From assembly GCF_003160695.1 (NCBI RefSeq), contig NZ_QGDD01000001.1, positions 1-64,000 of the forward strand: a stretch of DNA of 64,000 bases, read 5' to 3'. The notes beneath the pieces were generated by a model. It had not been told where the DNA came from, did not search any database, and was given only the letters and a program-made list of their open reading frames with translations. The number at the start of each line of letters is the position of its first letter. Position 1 is the first letter of the stretch. The translations under genes and the position numbers were made by a program. Source of the stretch: Nocardioides silvaticus (GTDB lineage: Bacteria; Actinomycetota; Actinomycetes; Propionibacteriales; Nocardioidaceae). Of this stretch, positions 51,978 through 60,439 are shown piece after piece.

Positions 51978-52059
51978 AGAGTGCCGGAGCGCGACGCGTG
52001 CTGGCAAGGACCCAGCGGCGTGAGCGTGCACACATGTTCACCAACGGTAGGCTGGGCTA

Positions 52060-52701
52060 GTGACTGAGACCCGCGTCGAGCGCAAGGAACGCACCCGCCG
52101 CGCGATCCTCGACGCGACCCTCGGGCTCTGCGAGACCCAGCCGCTGGCCGCGTTGTCGCTGCGCCAGGTCGCCAAGGAGGTCGGGATCGTGCCGACCGCC
52201 TTCTACCGCCACTTCGAGTCGATCGAGGACCTCGGCCTGGTGCTCGTCGACGAGTCCTTCTCCTCGCTGCGCGACCTGCTGCGGGCGGCGCGGACGTTCG
52301 ACACTCCCCCGCCCAACGACCGCGCGCTCTTCCACGCCGTCGCCGACAACTCGGTCAAGGCGCTGGTCACCCACGTGCCGCGCGCCCAACGCCACTTCCG
52401 GTTCATCGCACGCGAGCGGCTCGCGGGCCCCGCGCCGGTGCGGGAAGCGGTCCGCCACCAGCTCGAGCTGATCGAGCGCGAGCTCGCCACCGACATCGCG
52501 CGGGTGCCGGGCGCCGGCCGCTGGACCACCGAGGACCTGCGGATCCTCGCCAACCTGCTGGTGAGCGCGATGCTCACCCATGCCGAGGAGCTGGCACTGG
52601 CCGGCAACCGCGACGACGTCGTCCGCCGGGTGGAGACCACCGCACGCCGTCAGCTCCGGATGGTCCTGATCGGCGCGCTCGGCTGGGACTCGTCCCGCTG
52701 A
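52060..52701 (+). CDS. TetR-family regulator, probably of the desaturase unit
   Basis: 213 residues from GTG. The N-terminal helix-turn-helix (about 20-55, SLRQVAKEVGIVPTAFYRHF) is followed by a helical ligand domain. TetR-type desaturase repressors such as DesT and MadR sense acyl-CoA or unsaturation; the pairing with DesA3-like genes fits that group. It is divergent from the reductase and desaturase over the palindromic operator. Confidence 0.9.
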   Translation: MTETRVERKERTRRAILDATLGLCETQPLAALSLRQVAKEVGIVPTAFYRHFESIEDLGLVLVDESFSSLRDLLRAARTFDTPPPNDRALFHAVADNSVKALVTHVPRAQRHFRFIARERLAGPAPVREAVRHQLELIERELATDIARVPGAGRWTTEDLRILANLLVSAMLTHAEELALAGNRDDVVRRVETTARRQLRMVLIGALGWDSSR

Positions 52702-52706
52702 GCACG

Positions 52707-52738
52707 TCGACCCGGCTCGTTCGAACGAGCCGGGTCGA
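52707..52738. terminator. Perfect 32 bp palindrome between convergent tetR and MFS genes
   Basis: TCGACCCGGCTCGTTC is followed directly by its exact reverse complement GAACGAGCCGGGTCGA. It lies 5 bp after the tetR stop and 18 bp before the stop of the convergent MFS gene, so it can act in both directions. There is no T tract on either strand. Confidence 0.75.
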
Positions 52739-52756
52739 GGTGGAGCCGGGTCGGCG

Positions 52757-54262
52757 TCAGTGGACGGCGGGAGCGCCGGCCGGCGACTCCACGCGCGAGG
52801 GCAGGAACAGTGCCAGCACGACCACCACGACACCCATGATCGCCCCGCCGTAGAACGCCCACTGCAGGCCGCCCACGAACGCCTCCGGCACCGGCGTGCC
52901 ACCGGCGGCGAGGTCCTCGCTGCGGTTCGACATCACGACGATCAGCACCGCGGTGCCAACCGCGCCGGCCACCTGCTGCAGCGTCCCGAGCAGCGAGCTG
53001 CCGTGGGAGTAGAGCTGCGGCGGCAGGTCGCCGAGACCCAGCGTGAACACCGGCGTGAAGATCGCGGCGAGGCAGGCCATCAGCCCGATGTGGACCGCGA
53101 CGATCAGCCACAGCGGCGTGGTCAGCGAGATCTGTGCCAGCGTCACCAGCGCACCGACCATGCCGATCGCTCCCGGGATCACCAGCGGCCGCGAGCCGAA
53201 CCGGTCGTAAAGCTTGCCGACCTGCGGTCCCATGAGCCCCATGACGAGACCACCGGGCATCACCATCAGGCCGGTCTGCAGCGGGCTCAGGTCGCGCACC
53301 TGGGGGTCCTGCAGGTAGAGCGGCAGCAGGATCATCGAGCCGAGGAAGGCCATGAAGCCCGCCGCCATCAGCAGCAGCGACGTCGCGTAGGTGCGGTGCA
53401 GCAGCGTGCGCAGGTCGAGCAGCGGCGAGTCCGACCGCTGCAGGAACAGCTGGTAGCCGACGAACGCCGCCACCAGCACGGCGCCGACGGTGATGTAGGC
53501 GGCGGTGCCGTCGTTGCCGCTGCCGATCTCGCTGAGGCCGTAGACCAGGGTGCCGAAGCCGAGAGCCGCGAGCACCACGCTGGTCCAGCTCACCGAGCTC
53601 GCCTGGGGCTCGCCGACGTTCTCGAGCTGGCGGAACCCGAAGAGGCCGACGGCCACCGCGATCGGCAGCACCACGGCGAAGATCAGCCGCCACGAGCCGA
53701 GCTGGAGCAGCACGCCCGACACCGCCGGACCCAGCGCGGGAGCACAGGACATCGCCAGGGTCACCTGACCCATGACCCGGCCGCGGTCGCTCTCGGCGAC
53801 GACGGTCATCAGCGTCGTCATCAGCAGCGGCATCATCACCGCGGTGCCGGCAGCCTGGATCACCCGGGCCACGAGGAGCACCTCGAAGGCCGGGGCCACG
53901 GCGGCGAGGAGGGTGCCGGCGGCGAAGGTCGTCATCGCGGTCGCGTACGCCGACCGCGTGCTCACCCGCTGCAGGAACCAGCCGGTGACCGGGATGACCG
54001 CCGCCATCGTGAGCATGAAGATCGTCGAGAGCCACTGGGCGGCGCGCTCGTCGATCCGGAAGTCCTCCATCAGCGTGGGGACGGCGTTGATCATGATCGT
54101 CTCGTTGAGGATCACGACGAAGGTCGCCGCGACGAGCAGCTTCACGACGAGCGGCGTCTTGCGGGCGCCGGTGAACTCGTGCTCGAACTCGGCGACGTCG
54201 GCTTCGGGGCTCTCCTCCGGGGAGAGGCCTCCCGGCCCTGCGGGGGTTGCGGGCGCAGTCAT
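52757..54262 (-). CDS. MFS multidrug transporter (DHA2, EmrB/QacA type)
   Basis: 501 residues, about 14 transmembrane helices. The DHA2 signature elements are present: ILNETIMINAVPTL near helix 1 (motif D1), a WLSTIFMLTMAAVIPVTGW segment and the motif C region PALGPAVSGVL. It uses proton exchange to export drugs or metabolites; its substrate is not known. The N-terminus (about 1-30) is an acidic cytoplasmic tail. The gene is convergent with tetR, so TetR control is not implied. Confidence 0.9.
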   Translation of the reverse strand: MTAPATPAGPGGLSPEESPEADVAEFEHEFTGARKTPLVVKLLVAATFVVILNETIMINAVPTLMEDFRIDERAAQWLSTIFMLTMAAVIPVTGWFLQRVSTRSAYATAMTTFAAGTLLAAVAPAFEVLLVARVIQAAGTAVMMPLLMTTLMTVVAESDRGRVMGQVTLAMSCAPALGPAVSGVLLQLGSWRLIFAVVLPIAVAVGLFGFRQLENVGEPQASSVSWTSVVLAALGFGTLVYGLSEIGSGNDGTAAYITVGAVLVAAFVGYQLFLQRSDSPLLDLRTLLHRTYATSLLLMAAGFMAFLGSMILLPLYLQDPQVRDLSPLQTGLMVMPGGLVMGLMGPQVGKLYDRFGSRPLVIPGAIGMVGALVTLAQISLTTPLWLIVAVHIGLMACLAAIFTPVFTLGLGDLPPQLYSHGSSLLGTLQQVAGAVGTAVLIVVMSNRSEDLAAGGTPVPEAFVGGLQWAFYGGAIMGVVVVVLALFLPSRVESPAGAPAVH

Positions 54263-54449
54263 CTCTGGGTCCTGTCTACGTCGAGGGAGCGGAGCCGATC
54301 GGTCGTGTCGGGCCCGCCGTTCATGTGTTCCACGAACCGGCGGTGCTCATTTCGACACGGCGGCGAAAGATTTCTCATCGGTCTGCCGCAACGCGATCGC
54401 AGGACCCATGCTTCCCGATGCCGCCGACATCGGGCCAAGCATTTATTGC
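54263..54449. other. Intergenic region upstream of the MFS gene
   Basis: 187 bp between the MFS start and the stop of the next gene on the same strand. It has an imperfect inverted repeat TTCATGTGTTCCACGAA at about 54321-54337 and an A/T-rich stretch near 54440. No clear promoter or gene was seen. Confidence 0.4.
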
Positions 54450-55418
54450 TCAGCGGGTGAGGACGATCTTCCCGAACACGTCGCCACCGGCCATCGCCGC
54501 GAAGCCGTCGCGCGCCCGGTCCATCGGGATCGCGCGGTCGATCAGAGGCCGGACGCCCGTGGCGTCGAGCATCGTGACGAGCGATGCGAGCTCGGCGCGC
54601 GTGCCCATCGTCGAGCCGATCACGCGGAGCTGGAGGAAGAAGATGTTCGTGAGCAGGGCGTCGTCGAGCTTCGGGCCGGAGGTGGTGCCCGAGATCACGA
54701 CCGCGCCGCCGGGACGCAGCGAGCGGATCGAGTGCTGCCAGGTGGCGCGCCCGACGGTCTCCATGACCGCGTCGACCTTGACCGGGAGCCGCTCGCCGGA
54801 CTCGAAGACCTCGTGGGCCCCCAGCTCCAGTGCCTTGGTGCGCTTCGCCTCGTCACGGCTGGTGGCGAGGACCCGCAGGCCGCCGGCCCGGGCCAGCGAG
54901 ATCAACGCGGTGGCCACGCCGCCGCCGGCGCCCTGGACCAGGACGGTGTCGCCCGCCTTCAGGCCGCCCTGGGTGAAGAGCATCCGGTACGCCGTGAGCC
55001 AGGCGGTCGGGAGGCAGGCAGCCTCCTCGAAGGACAGCGACGCGGGCTTGGGCACCACGTTGCGCCGGGGCACGGCGACCCGCTCGGCGAACGTGCCCTG
55101 GTAGCGCTCCGACAGCAGCGACCGGCGCGGGTCGAGGGTCTCGTCGCCCGTCCAGTCCGGGCTGCTGACCACCGCGTGGACGACCACCTCGTTGCCGTCC
55201 TCGTCGTGACCCGCGGCGTCGCAGCCGAGGATCATCGGGAGCGCCTCCTCCTTCAGCCCCACTCCGCGCAGCGACCAGAGGTCGTGGTGGTTGAGGGACG
55301 CCGCCTTGACCGTGACGGTGGTCCAGCCGTCCGGCACCTCCGGGTCGGGCCGCTCGCCCAGCACCAGGCCGGACAGCGGGTCGTCGTTGCTGAAGGACTG
55401 GGCGGTGACGGCGAACAT
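54450..55418 (-). CDS. Zinc-less medium-chain alcohol dehydrogenase/quinone oxidoreductase
   Basis: 322 residues, MDR superfamily. The N-terminal GroES-like part has AASLNHHDLW and LGCDAAG, and the NADPH Rossmann motif is VLVQGAGGGVATALIS (about 150-166). The four Cys of a structural zinc lobe are absent, which puts it closer to quinone reductases (QOR) than to classical alcohol dehydrogenases. The substrate is unknown. The ATG at 55418 was preferred over the long Arg/Pro extension to 55574. It lies 10 bp downstream of the permease stop, probably co-transcribed. Confidence 0.85.
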   Translation of the reverse strand: MFAVTAQSFSNDDPLSGLVLGERPDPEVPDGWTTVTVKAASLNHHDLWSLRGVGLKEEALPMILGCDAAGHDEDGNEVVVHAVVSSPDWTGDETLDPRRSLLSERYQGTFAERVAVPRRNVVPKPASLSFEEAACLPTAWLTAYRMLFTQGGLKAGDTVLVQGAGGGVATALISLARAGGLRVLATSRDEAKRTKALELGAHEVFESGERLPVKVDAVMETVGRATWQHSIRSLRPGGAVVISGTTSGPKLDDALLTNIFFLQLRVIGSTMGTRAELASLVTMLDATGVRPLIDRAIPMDRARDGFAAMAGGDVFGKIVLTR

Positions 55419-55428
55419 GCGGAGAACG

Positions 55429-56370
55429 CTAGCGAGCGGTGGTGCCCGCCTCGACCTCGGCCCGCTCGGGCTGCTCGGGCTGCTCGCCTGGCGCCGCAGT
55501 CGACGCGGCCTTCTCCGCGCGCTCGGTCTGCCAGGCCCGCCAGGCGACGATCGCCGGGACCGCGACGGCGACACCGAACAGGGTCCAGTCGAGCCAGAGC
55601 GGGATGCCCCCGAGAGCGGCGATGATCGTGACGCCGTTGACGAGGATGACCAGGCCGCCGACGAGGGTGCCCATCGGGCGGTGCGGAAGTCGGCCGGCCA
55701 GCCGCGCGGCGATCGGCGCCATGATGACGCCGCCGAGGACCAGTCCGAGCACGGGCAGCCACGGGATGCCGTGCTGCGCGGCGCCGGTCAGGAAGCCGCT
55801 CGAGACCGAGACGGCGACGACGAACTCGGCGGCGTTCGTCGTGCCGACGACCTTGCGGGGCTCGTGCTTGGTGACCGTCATCAGGCTGGGGGTCACGACC
55901 GGGCCCCAGCCGCCGCCACCGGTGGCGTCGACGAAGCCGCCGACCACGCCGATCGGGGCCAGCCAGCGCGCGGTGTGGCCGTTGCGGGGCGTGGGGATCA
56001 GCTTCGCGCCGAAGCCGAACCGGGCGAAGATCACCGCGCCGAAGAACACGAGCAGCCCCGACATCCAGCCCTTCGCGGACGCGAGGCTGATGTTGGTGAG
56101 GACCACGGCGCCGAGGAAGCCGCCGAGCGCGCCGGGGATGGCGACCCGGGCGAGGATCCGGCCGTCCACGTTGCCCGCACGCCAGTGCGACAGCCCGCTG
56201 ATGAGCGTCGTGGGCAGCTTCGCGGCGTGGGTCGCGGCGCTGGCGGTCACCGGAGCGACGCCCATGGAGAGCAGCACGGTCGCGGAGGTGACGCCGAAGC
56301 CCATCCCGAGCGTGCCGTCGATGAACTGGGCGAGGCCGCCGGCGACGGCGAACACGGCGAGGATCCACAT
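55429..56370 (-). CDS. TauE/SafE family sulfite/anion permease
   Basis: 313 residues with about eight transmembrane helices. The TauE repeats are visible: MGFGVTSATVLLSMG (about 23-37) and GGFVDATGGGGWGPVVTPSL (about 143-162). Members export sulfite or sulfoacetate, or carry other anions. The tail (about 285-313) is Glu/Ala/Pro-rich. The upstream region is A/T-rich with two small palindromes over a likely promoter. Confidence 0.9.
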   Translation of the reverse strand: MWILAVFAVAGGLAQFIDGTLGMGFGVTSATVLLSMGVAPVTASAATHAAKLPTTLISGLSHWRAGNVDGRILARVAIPGALGGFLGAVVLTNISLASAKGWMSGLLVFFGAVIFARFGFGAKLIPTPRNGHTARWLAPIGVVGGFVDATGGGGWGPVVTPSLMTVTKHEPRKVVGTTNAAEFVVAVSVSSGFLTGAAQHGIPWLPVLGLVLGGVIMAPIAARLAGRLPHRPMGTLVGGLVILVNGVTIIAALGGIPLWLDWTLFGVAVAVPAIVAWRAWQTERAEKAASTAAPGEQPEQPERAEVEAGTTAR

Positions 56371-56383
56371 GACAGGGGCACCC

Positions 56384-56420
56384 TTTAACGGTTAAACAAA
56401 CAAACTTTGTATGTTGACAA
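56384..56420 (-). promoter_or_regulatory. Probable promoter and operator of the TauE/SafE gene
   Basis: On the minus strand TTGTCA (56415-56420) and GTTTAA (56392-56397) are 17 bp apart, a good -35/-10 pair. The -10 lies inside the perfect inverted repeat TTTAACGGTTAAA (56384-56396), and ACAAACTTTGT (56400-56410) lies in the spacer. This is a layout typical of a repressed promoter. The regulator is unknown. Confidence 0.6.
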
Positions 56421-56521
56421 ATCCAATCTACTTTAGGTCTTGACAGGAGCACAACTCCTCCGGCGTGTCGGAGGCGCGCTTGCACCCCGGCCGGGGTGCC
56501 GGCCGGGTCGGGAGACCCGCG

Positions 56522-57727
56522 TCAGGCGCGGGCGACGCCGTCGCGCCGAGCGGCGGCGGCGACGGCTGCGGCGACCGCGGGACCCACCCGGGGGTCGAAC
56601 GGCGAGGGGATGACCAGGTCCTCGGCCAGGTCGTCGCCGACGAGATCGGCGAGCGCCGTGGCCGCAGCGACCTTCATGCCCTCGGTGATCGCCGAGGCGT
56701 GCACGTCGAACGCACCCCGGAAGATGCCGGGGAACGCGAGCACGTTGTTGATCTGGTTCGGGAAGTCGGAGCGGCCGGTGGCGACGACCCGCGCGTGCCG
56801 GTGGGCGACCTCGGGGTGCACCTCGGGGTTGGGGTTCGCCATCGCGAAGATGATGGCGTCGTCCGCCATGGTGGCGACGACCTCCTCCGGCACCGTGCCA
56901 CCCGAGACACCGACGTAGACGTCGGCGCCGACGAACGCCTCGGCGAGGGTGCCGCTGCGGCCGGTGCGGTCGGCGGTGAGCTCGGCCAGCGCCGACTTCT
57001 GCGGGGTCAGGTCGTGGCGGTCGGAGCTCACCACGCCCTTCCGGTCGGTGACGACGAGGTCCTTGATGCCGGCCTCGAGCAGGATCTTGGCGATCGCGAC
57101 ACCGGCCGCGCCGGCTCCGGAGATCACGACCCGCGTCGACTCGGCGTTGCGGCCGGTCAGCTTGAGGGCGTTGACGAGCGCAGCGAGCGTCACCACGGCG
57201 GTGCCGTGCTGGTCGTCGTGGAAGACCGGGATGTCGAGCCGCTCCTTGAGGCGGTCCTCGATCTCGAAGCACCGCGGTGCCGAGATGTCCTCGAGGTTGA
57301 TGCCGCCGAAGCTCGGCGCGAGACGGACGACGGTCTCGATGATCTCGTCGACGTCGGTGGTGGCCAGGCAGATCGGGACGCCGTCGACACCGCCGAACTG
57401 CTTGAAGAGGACGGCCTTGCCCTCCATCACCGGCATCGCCGCGGCCGGGCCGATGTCGCCGAGGCCGAGCACCGCGGTGCCGTCGGTGACGATGGCGACC
57501 GTGTTGGGGACCCACGTGTAGTGGCGGGTGAGCCCGGGGTCGGCGGCGATCGCCTCGCACACCTCGGCGACGCCGGGCGTGTAGGCGAGCGAGAGCTCTG
57601 CTTTGTTCGTCAGCCCGACCGTCGCGACGGTCTCCATCTTGCCGCCGACGTGCAGGTCGAAGACCGGGTCTCCCGCGTGGGGATGGGGATCAGGGACGTC
57701 GGCGGCCACGAAGCACGATTCTGGCAC
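56522..57727 (-). CDS. NAD(P)-dependent malic enzyme
   Basis: About 401 residues. The malic N domain has SLAYTPGVAEVC and GLGDIGPAAAMPVMEGKA (the Lys donates protons), then PVFHDDQHGTAVV (metal Asp ligands) and the NAD fold GAGAAGVAIAKILLEAG. It decarboxylates malate to pyruvate. It is the short bacterial form without a phosphotransacetylase domain. Start uncertain: GTG at 57727 was chosen; GTG at 57709 or at 57787 (GTGA overlap with the protease stop) are alternatives. Confidence 0.88.
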   Translation of the reverse strand: MPESCFVAADVPDPHPHAGDPVFDLHVGGKMETVATVGLTNKAELSLAYTPGVAEVCEAIAADPGLTRHYTWVPNTVAIVTDGTAVLGLGDIGPAAAMPVMEGKAVLFKQFGGVDGVPICLATTDVDEIIETVVRLAPSFGGINLEDISAPRCFEIEDRLKERLDIPVFHDDQHGTAVVTLAALVNALKLTGRNAESTRVVISGAGAAGVAIAKILLEAGIKDLVVTDRKGVVSSDRHDLTPQKSALAELTADRTGRSGTLAEAFVGADVYVGVSGGTVPEEVVATMADDAIIFAMANPNPEVHPEVAHRHARVVATGRSDFPNQINNVLAFPGIFRGAFDVHASAITEGMKVAAATALADLVGDDLAEDLVIPSPFDPRVGPAVAAAVAAAARRDGVARA

Positions 57728-57783
57728 AGCCGACCGGTCCGTCGTACCGACGTCCGGGCAACCGGCGCCGCTCGTGATGACGC

Positions 57784-58113
57784 TCACAGCAGGCGTGGGC
57801 GCGGCCAGGCGCGCGCCAGGACGACGGCCAGCACGTCGCCGTCCGGCACCGCCCCGCGGTGCCGTGAGTCGACCCCGGCGGCCGGGTTGTCGGAGAGCAC
57901 CCACCAGCCGTCGTCGCGCCGGTCCGCGGCCCTCTTCACCGCCACGGTGCCGTCCGCGAACCGGGCCACCACGACCCGTCCTGCCCGGGGCCTGGCGCCG
58001 TGCCGCACCAGCAGCCGGTCCCCCGGCGCGAGGGTCGGGCGCATCGAGTCGCCGCGCACGAGGGCCCAGCCCAGACGGCCCACCCGGCGACCTTCGTTTC
58101 CACGCCTGACCAC
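57784..58113 (-). CDS. sodX: Nickel superoxide dismutase maturation protease (S26 family)
   Basis: 109 residues from GTG at 58113 (start tentative; no strong ribosome site). The S26 serine is S23 in GDSMRPTLAPGDRLLV and the Lys is K60 in VAVKRAA, forming the Ser/Lys dyad. It has no clear transmembrane anchor. In actinobacteria and cyanobacteria this protease (SodX) is encoded beside sodN and cuts the SodN propeptide, and here it is divergent from sodN with 69 bp between the two starts. Confidence 0.85.
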   Translation of the reverse strand: MVRRGNEGRRVGRLGWALVRGDSMRPTLAPGDRLLVRHGARPRAGRVVVARFADGTVAVKRAADRRDDGWWVLSDNPAAGVDSRHRGAVPDGDVLAVVLARAWPRPRLL

Positions 58114-58182
58114 GACGAGTAGTGTCGCAGCGAACGGGAACCTATCCCCGTACCCACCTAGTGACCACGAGAGAGGACCCGA

Positions 58183-58584
58183 ATGTTCTCGCGTCTCTTC
58201 GCCCCCACCATCGAGGTGTCGGCCCACTGCGACCTGCCGTGCGGCGTCTACGACCCGGCACAGGCCCGGATCGAGGCCGAGTCGGTCAAGGCGATCATCC
58301 AGAAGGCTCTCGACAGCGACGACGCCGACTTCCGCACCCGCGCGATCCTGATCAAGGAGCAGCGGTCGGAGCTGGTCAAGCACCACCTGTGGGTGCTGTG
58401 GACCGACTACTTCAAGCCCCCGCACTTCGAGAAGTACCCGGAGCTGCACGTCCTCGTGAACGAAGCCACCAAGCTCGCCGGCGCGACCGGCACCAAGGGC
58501 ACCCTCGACGTCGAGAAGGCCGACGAGCTGCTGGCGAAGATCGACGAGATCGCCAAGATCTTCTGGGAGACGAAGCAGGCATGA
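58183..58584 (+). CDS. sodN: Nickel superoxide dismutase
   Basis: 133 residues. A 14-residue leader (MFSRLFAPTIEVSA) precedes the nickel hook HCDLPCGVY at 15-23, with ligands H15, C16 and C20 after cleavage. A four-helix bundle follows. It removes superoxide. ATG at 58183 after GAGAGAGG. The stop overlaps the rsbW start (ATGA), so sodN, rsbW and sigF form one translationally coupled unit. Confidence 0.97.
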   Translation: MFSRLFAPTIEVSAHCDLPCGVYDPAQARIEAESVKAIIQKALDSDDADFRTRAILIKEQRSELVKHHLWVLWTDYFKPPHFEKYPELHVLVNEATKLAGATGTKGTLDVEKADELLAKIDEIAKIFWETKQA

Positions 58585-58979
58585 TCACCAGTGGCGTGGG
58601 CGCCCGTTACGACGTCGAGCTGCGGCTGCCGGCTGACGGCGCCTACGCCGCTGTCCTCCGCACCCTCACGGCCGGCCTCGCAGCGCGCCTGGACTTCACG
58701 ATGGACGACATCGAGGACCTCCGGATCGCGGTCAGCGAGACGGCCGCGATGGTGCTGGACGAGGCGGACGAGGGCGCGGACCTGGTCTGCCGGTTCCGTC
58801 TCGAGCCGGGCGAGCTGCAGCTCGACTGCAGCACTACGTCCGCGGCTCCGACGAAGCCCGACTACGACAACTTCGGCTGGCAGGTGCTCACCACGCTGAC
58901 CACCGACGCGAGCGTCGAGGCGACGCCCGGCCACTACGCCGTCCGGATCGCACTGCGGTCGACGCTCGACACGCAATGA
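58581..58979 (+). CDS. rsbW: Anti-sigma factor of the RsbW/UsfX type
   Basis: 132 residues, HATPase_c_2 (Bergerat) fold. The helix DDIEDLRIAVSETAAMVLDE corresponds to the N-box, but the usual Asn is replaced, and no DxGxG loop is visible. It is nonetheless close in pattern to M. tuberculosis UsfX (Rv3287c: DLRLAVDE, FSWHVLTAL), which pairs with SigF. Loss of the motifs suggests weak or absent kinase activity, so control may be by direct binding. It is coupled to sodN and sigF on both sides (ATGA). Confidence 0.88.
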   Translation: MITSGVGARYDVELRLPADGAYAAVLRTLTAGLAARLDFTMDDIEDLRIAVSETAAMVLDEADEGADLVCRFRLEPGELQLDCSTTSAAPTKPDYDNFGWQVLTTLTTDASVEATPGHYAVRIALRSTLDTQ

Positions 58980-59776
58980 CCAAAGAGGCGACCCAGGACA
59001 GCGGCCGGTCCGCTGCCCTGGAGCAGACGCGACGCGAGAACCTCCGCCTGTTCGCGATCTTCCGCGACCCCGATGCTTCCGAGAGCGAGCGCAGCGCGGC
59101 CCGCGAGGACCTCGTCCACCTCCACCTCGCCCTCGTCGAGCACTGCGCGCGTCGGTTCCGCAACCGCGGCGAGCCCTTCGAGGACCTGGTGCAGGTCGGC
59201 ACGATCGGCCTCATCAAGTCCGTCGACCGGTTCGACACCGAGCGCGGCGTGGAGTTCTCCACCTACGCCACGCCCACGATCATCGGCGAGATCAAGCGCT
59301 ACTTCCGCGACAAGGGCTGGGCGATCCGCGTCCCGCGGCGGCTCCAGGAGCTGCGGATGCAGATCAGCGGAGCGACCTCGGAGCTGACGCAGACGCTCGG
59401 TCGCTCCCCCACGCCGCGCGAGATCGCCGACGCGATCGGCTGCTCGGTCGAGGAGATCATCGAGGGGATGGAGTCCAGCAACGCCTACGCGACGCTCTCC
59501 CTCGACGCCACGGACGACTCCGACGACGGCGGGCCCAGCATGCTCGACGCCATCGGCATCGACGACGAGGCGCTCGAGCACGTGGAGATCCGCGAGTCGG
59601 TCAAGCCGCTCCTCGAGAGCCTGCCGCCGCGCGAGAAGAAGATCCTGCTGCTGCGGTTCTTCAAGAACATGACGCAGTCGGAGATCGCGGCCGAGATCGG
59701 GGTCTCCCAGATGCACGTGTCGCGGCTGCTCACGCGCACGCTGGAGCAGCTGCGGGCCTCGCTCGACCACGACTAG
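58976..59776 (+). CDS. sigF: RNA polymerase sigma factor of the SigF/SigB group
   Basis: 266 residues. Region 2 has LVQVGTIGLIKSVDRFD and STYATPTIIGEIKRYFRDKGW; region 3 has VPRRLQELR and SPTPREIADAIGCSVEEI; region 4 has ESLPPREKKILLLRFFKNMTQSEIA. Group 3 stress/sporulation sigma factor, partner of RsbW upstream. The ATG at 58976 overlaps the rsbW stop by 4 nt. Confidence 0.95.
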   Translation: MTKEATQDSGRSAALEQTRRENLRLFAIFRDPDASESERSAAREDLVHLHLALVEHCARRFRNRGEPFEDLVQVGTIGLIKSVDRFDTERGVEFSTYATPTIIGEIKRYFRDKGWAIRVPRRLQELRMQISGATSELTQTLGRSPTPREIADAIGCSVEEIIEGMESSNAYATLSLDATDDSDDGGPSMLDAIGIDDEALEHVEIRESVKPLLESLPPREKKILLLRFFKNMTQSEIAAEIGVSQMHVSRLLTRTLEQLRASLDHD

Positions 59777-59821
59777 GACGAACGAGGTCGAACCCACGGC
59801 GGCCCGGCGGCTGCTCCGTCG

Positions 59822-60226
59822 TCAGTCGTCGGGGTGGTCGCCGGTCAGCGCGCGGATCGAGTCCGGGTGCAGCACGCCGGCGAGCACGATCGCCGCGACG
59901 ACGGCCAGCACCACCGCCACGAGAGCGTGGTCGCGCAGGTTCCAGGCCAGCCCGAAGAAGATCAGCTGCGTGATCAGCGCCGGCCCGCGCGACCAGGGCT
60001 TCTGGCGCCAGAGCGCCCAGGCAGCCACCAGCAGGAGCACGCCGTACGCCGCGAAGAACCCGGCCGTCGAGAGCCCCATCGAGCGGCGGTCGGCGTCGAG
60101 GTCGGCGACCTCGAGGACCGCCAGCGCCACCAGCACGATGCCCTGCACGGCGACCAGAGAGGCGGCCACGGTCAGCGGCGGGGGCGCGGCGGGCTCGGGG
60201 AGGGGCTCGGGCAGCGGGTCGGACAC
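59822..60226 (-). CDS. Small four-helix membrane protein
   Basis: 134 residues from GTG. Pro-rich N-terminus (PLPEPLPEPAAPPP), then four hydrophobic helices (about 18-40, 50-68, 80-97 and 101-120). No family was identified. It is convergent with sigF (45 bp gap). Its N-terminus is probably cytoplasmic and disordered. Confidence 0.8.
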   Translation of the reverse strand: MSDPLPEPLPEPAAPPPLTVAASLVAVQGIVLVALAVLEVADLDADRRSMGLSTAGFFAAYGVLLLVAAWALWRQKPWSRGPALITQLIFFGLAWNLRDHALVAVVLAVVAAIVLAGVLHPDSIRALTGDHPDD

Positions 60227-60335
60227 GGACGGACTCTAGGCCACCCGAGTGGGTACAGCCCACTGCGGTGTGACCCAACAAACCGTCCGCAGACCTTGAT
60301 TCGCGAGGCATTCCTTGGAACGCTTGCAGAGCGAT

Positions 60336-60351
60336 CGTGAAGCCGTTCACT
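60336..60351 (+). promoter_or_regulatory. CRP-like binding site upstream of whiB1
   Basis: CGTGAAGCCGTTCACT matches TGTGA-N6-TCACA at eight of ten specified bases and is symmetric (GTGAA...TTCAC). It is 89-104 bp upstream of the whiB1 ATG. In M. tuberculosis the whiB1 promoter is known to be bound by the cAMP receptor protein (Rv3676), so conservation is likely. Confidence 0.6.
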
Positions 60352-60439
60352 TTTGCGGTTGTCGTCGCGCCCGCGGGTCGGAGCCCACGTCGGGCTTGGT
60401 CACGGCTCGCACACCCTAGAAACGAGGAAATCCCCACTC

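Noticed and set aside
50588..52031. Extension of the ferredoxin reductase to 52031
   Set aside because: It would translate through the palindromic operator. The ATG at 51935 has a good ribosome site.
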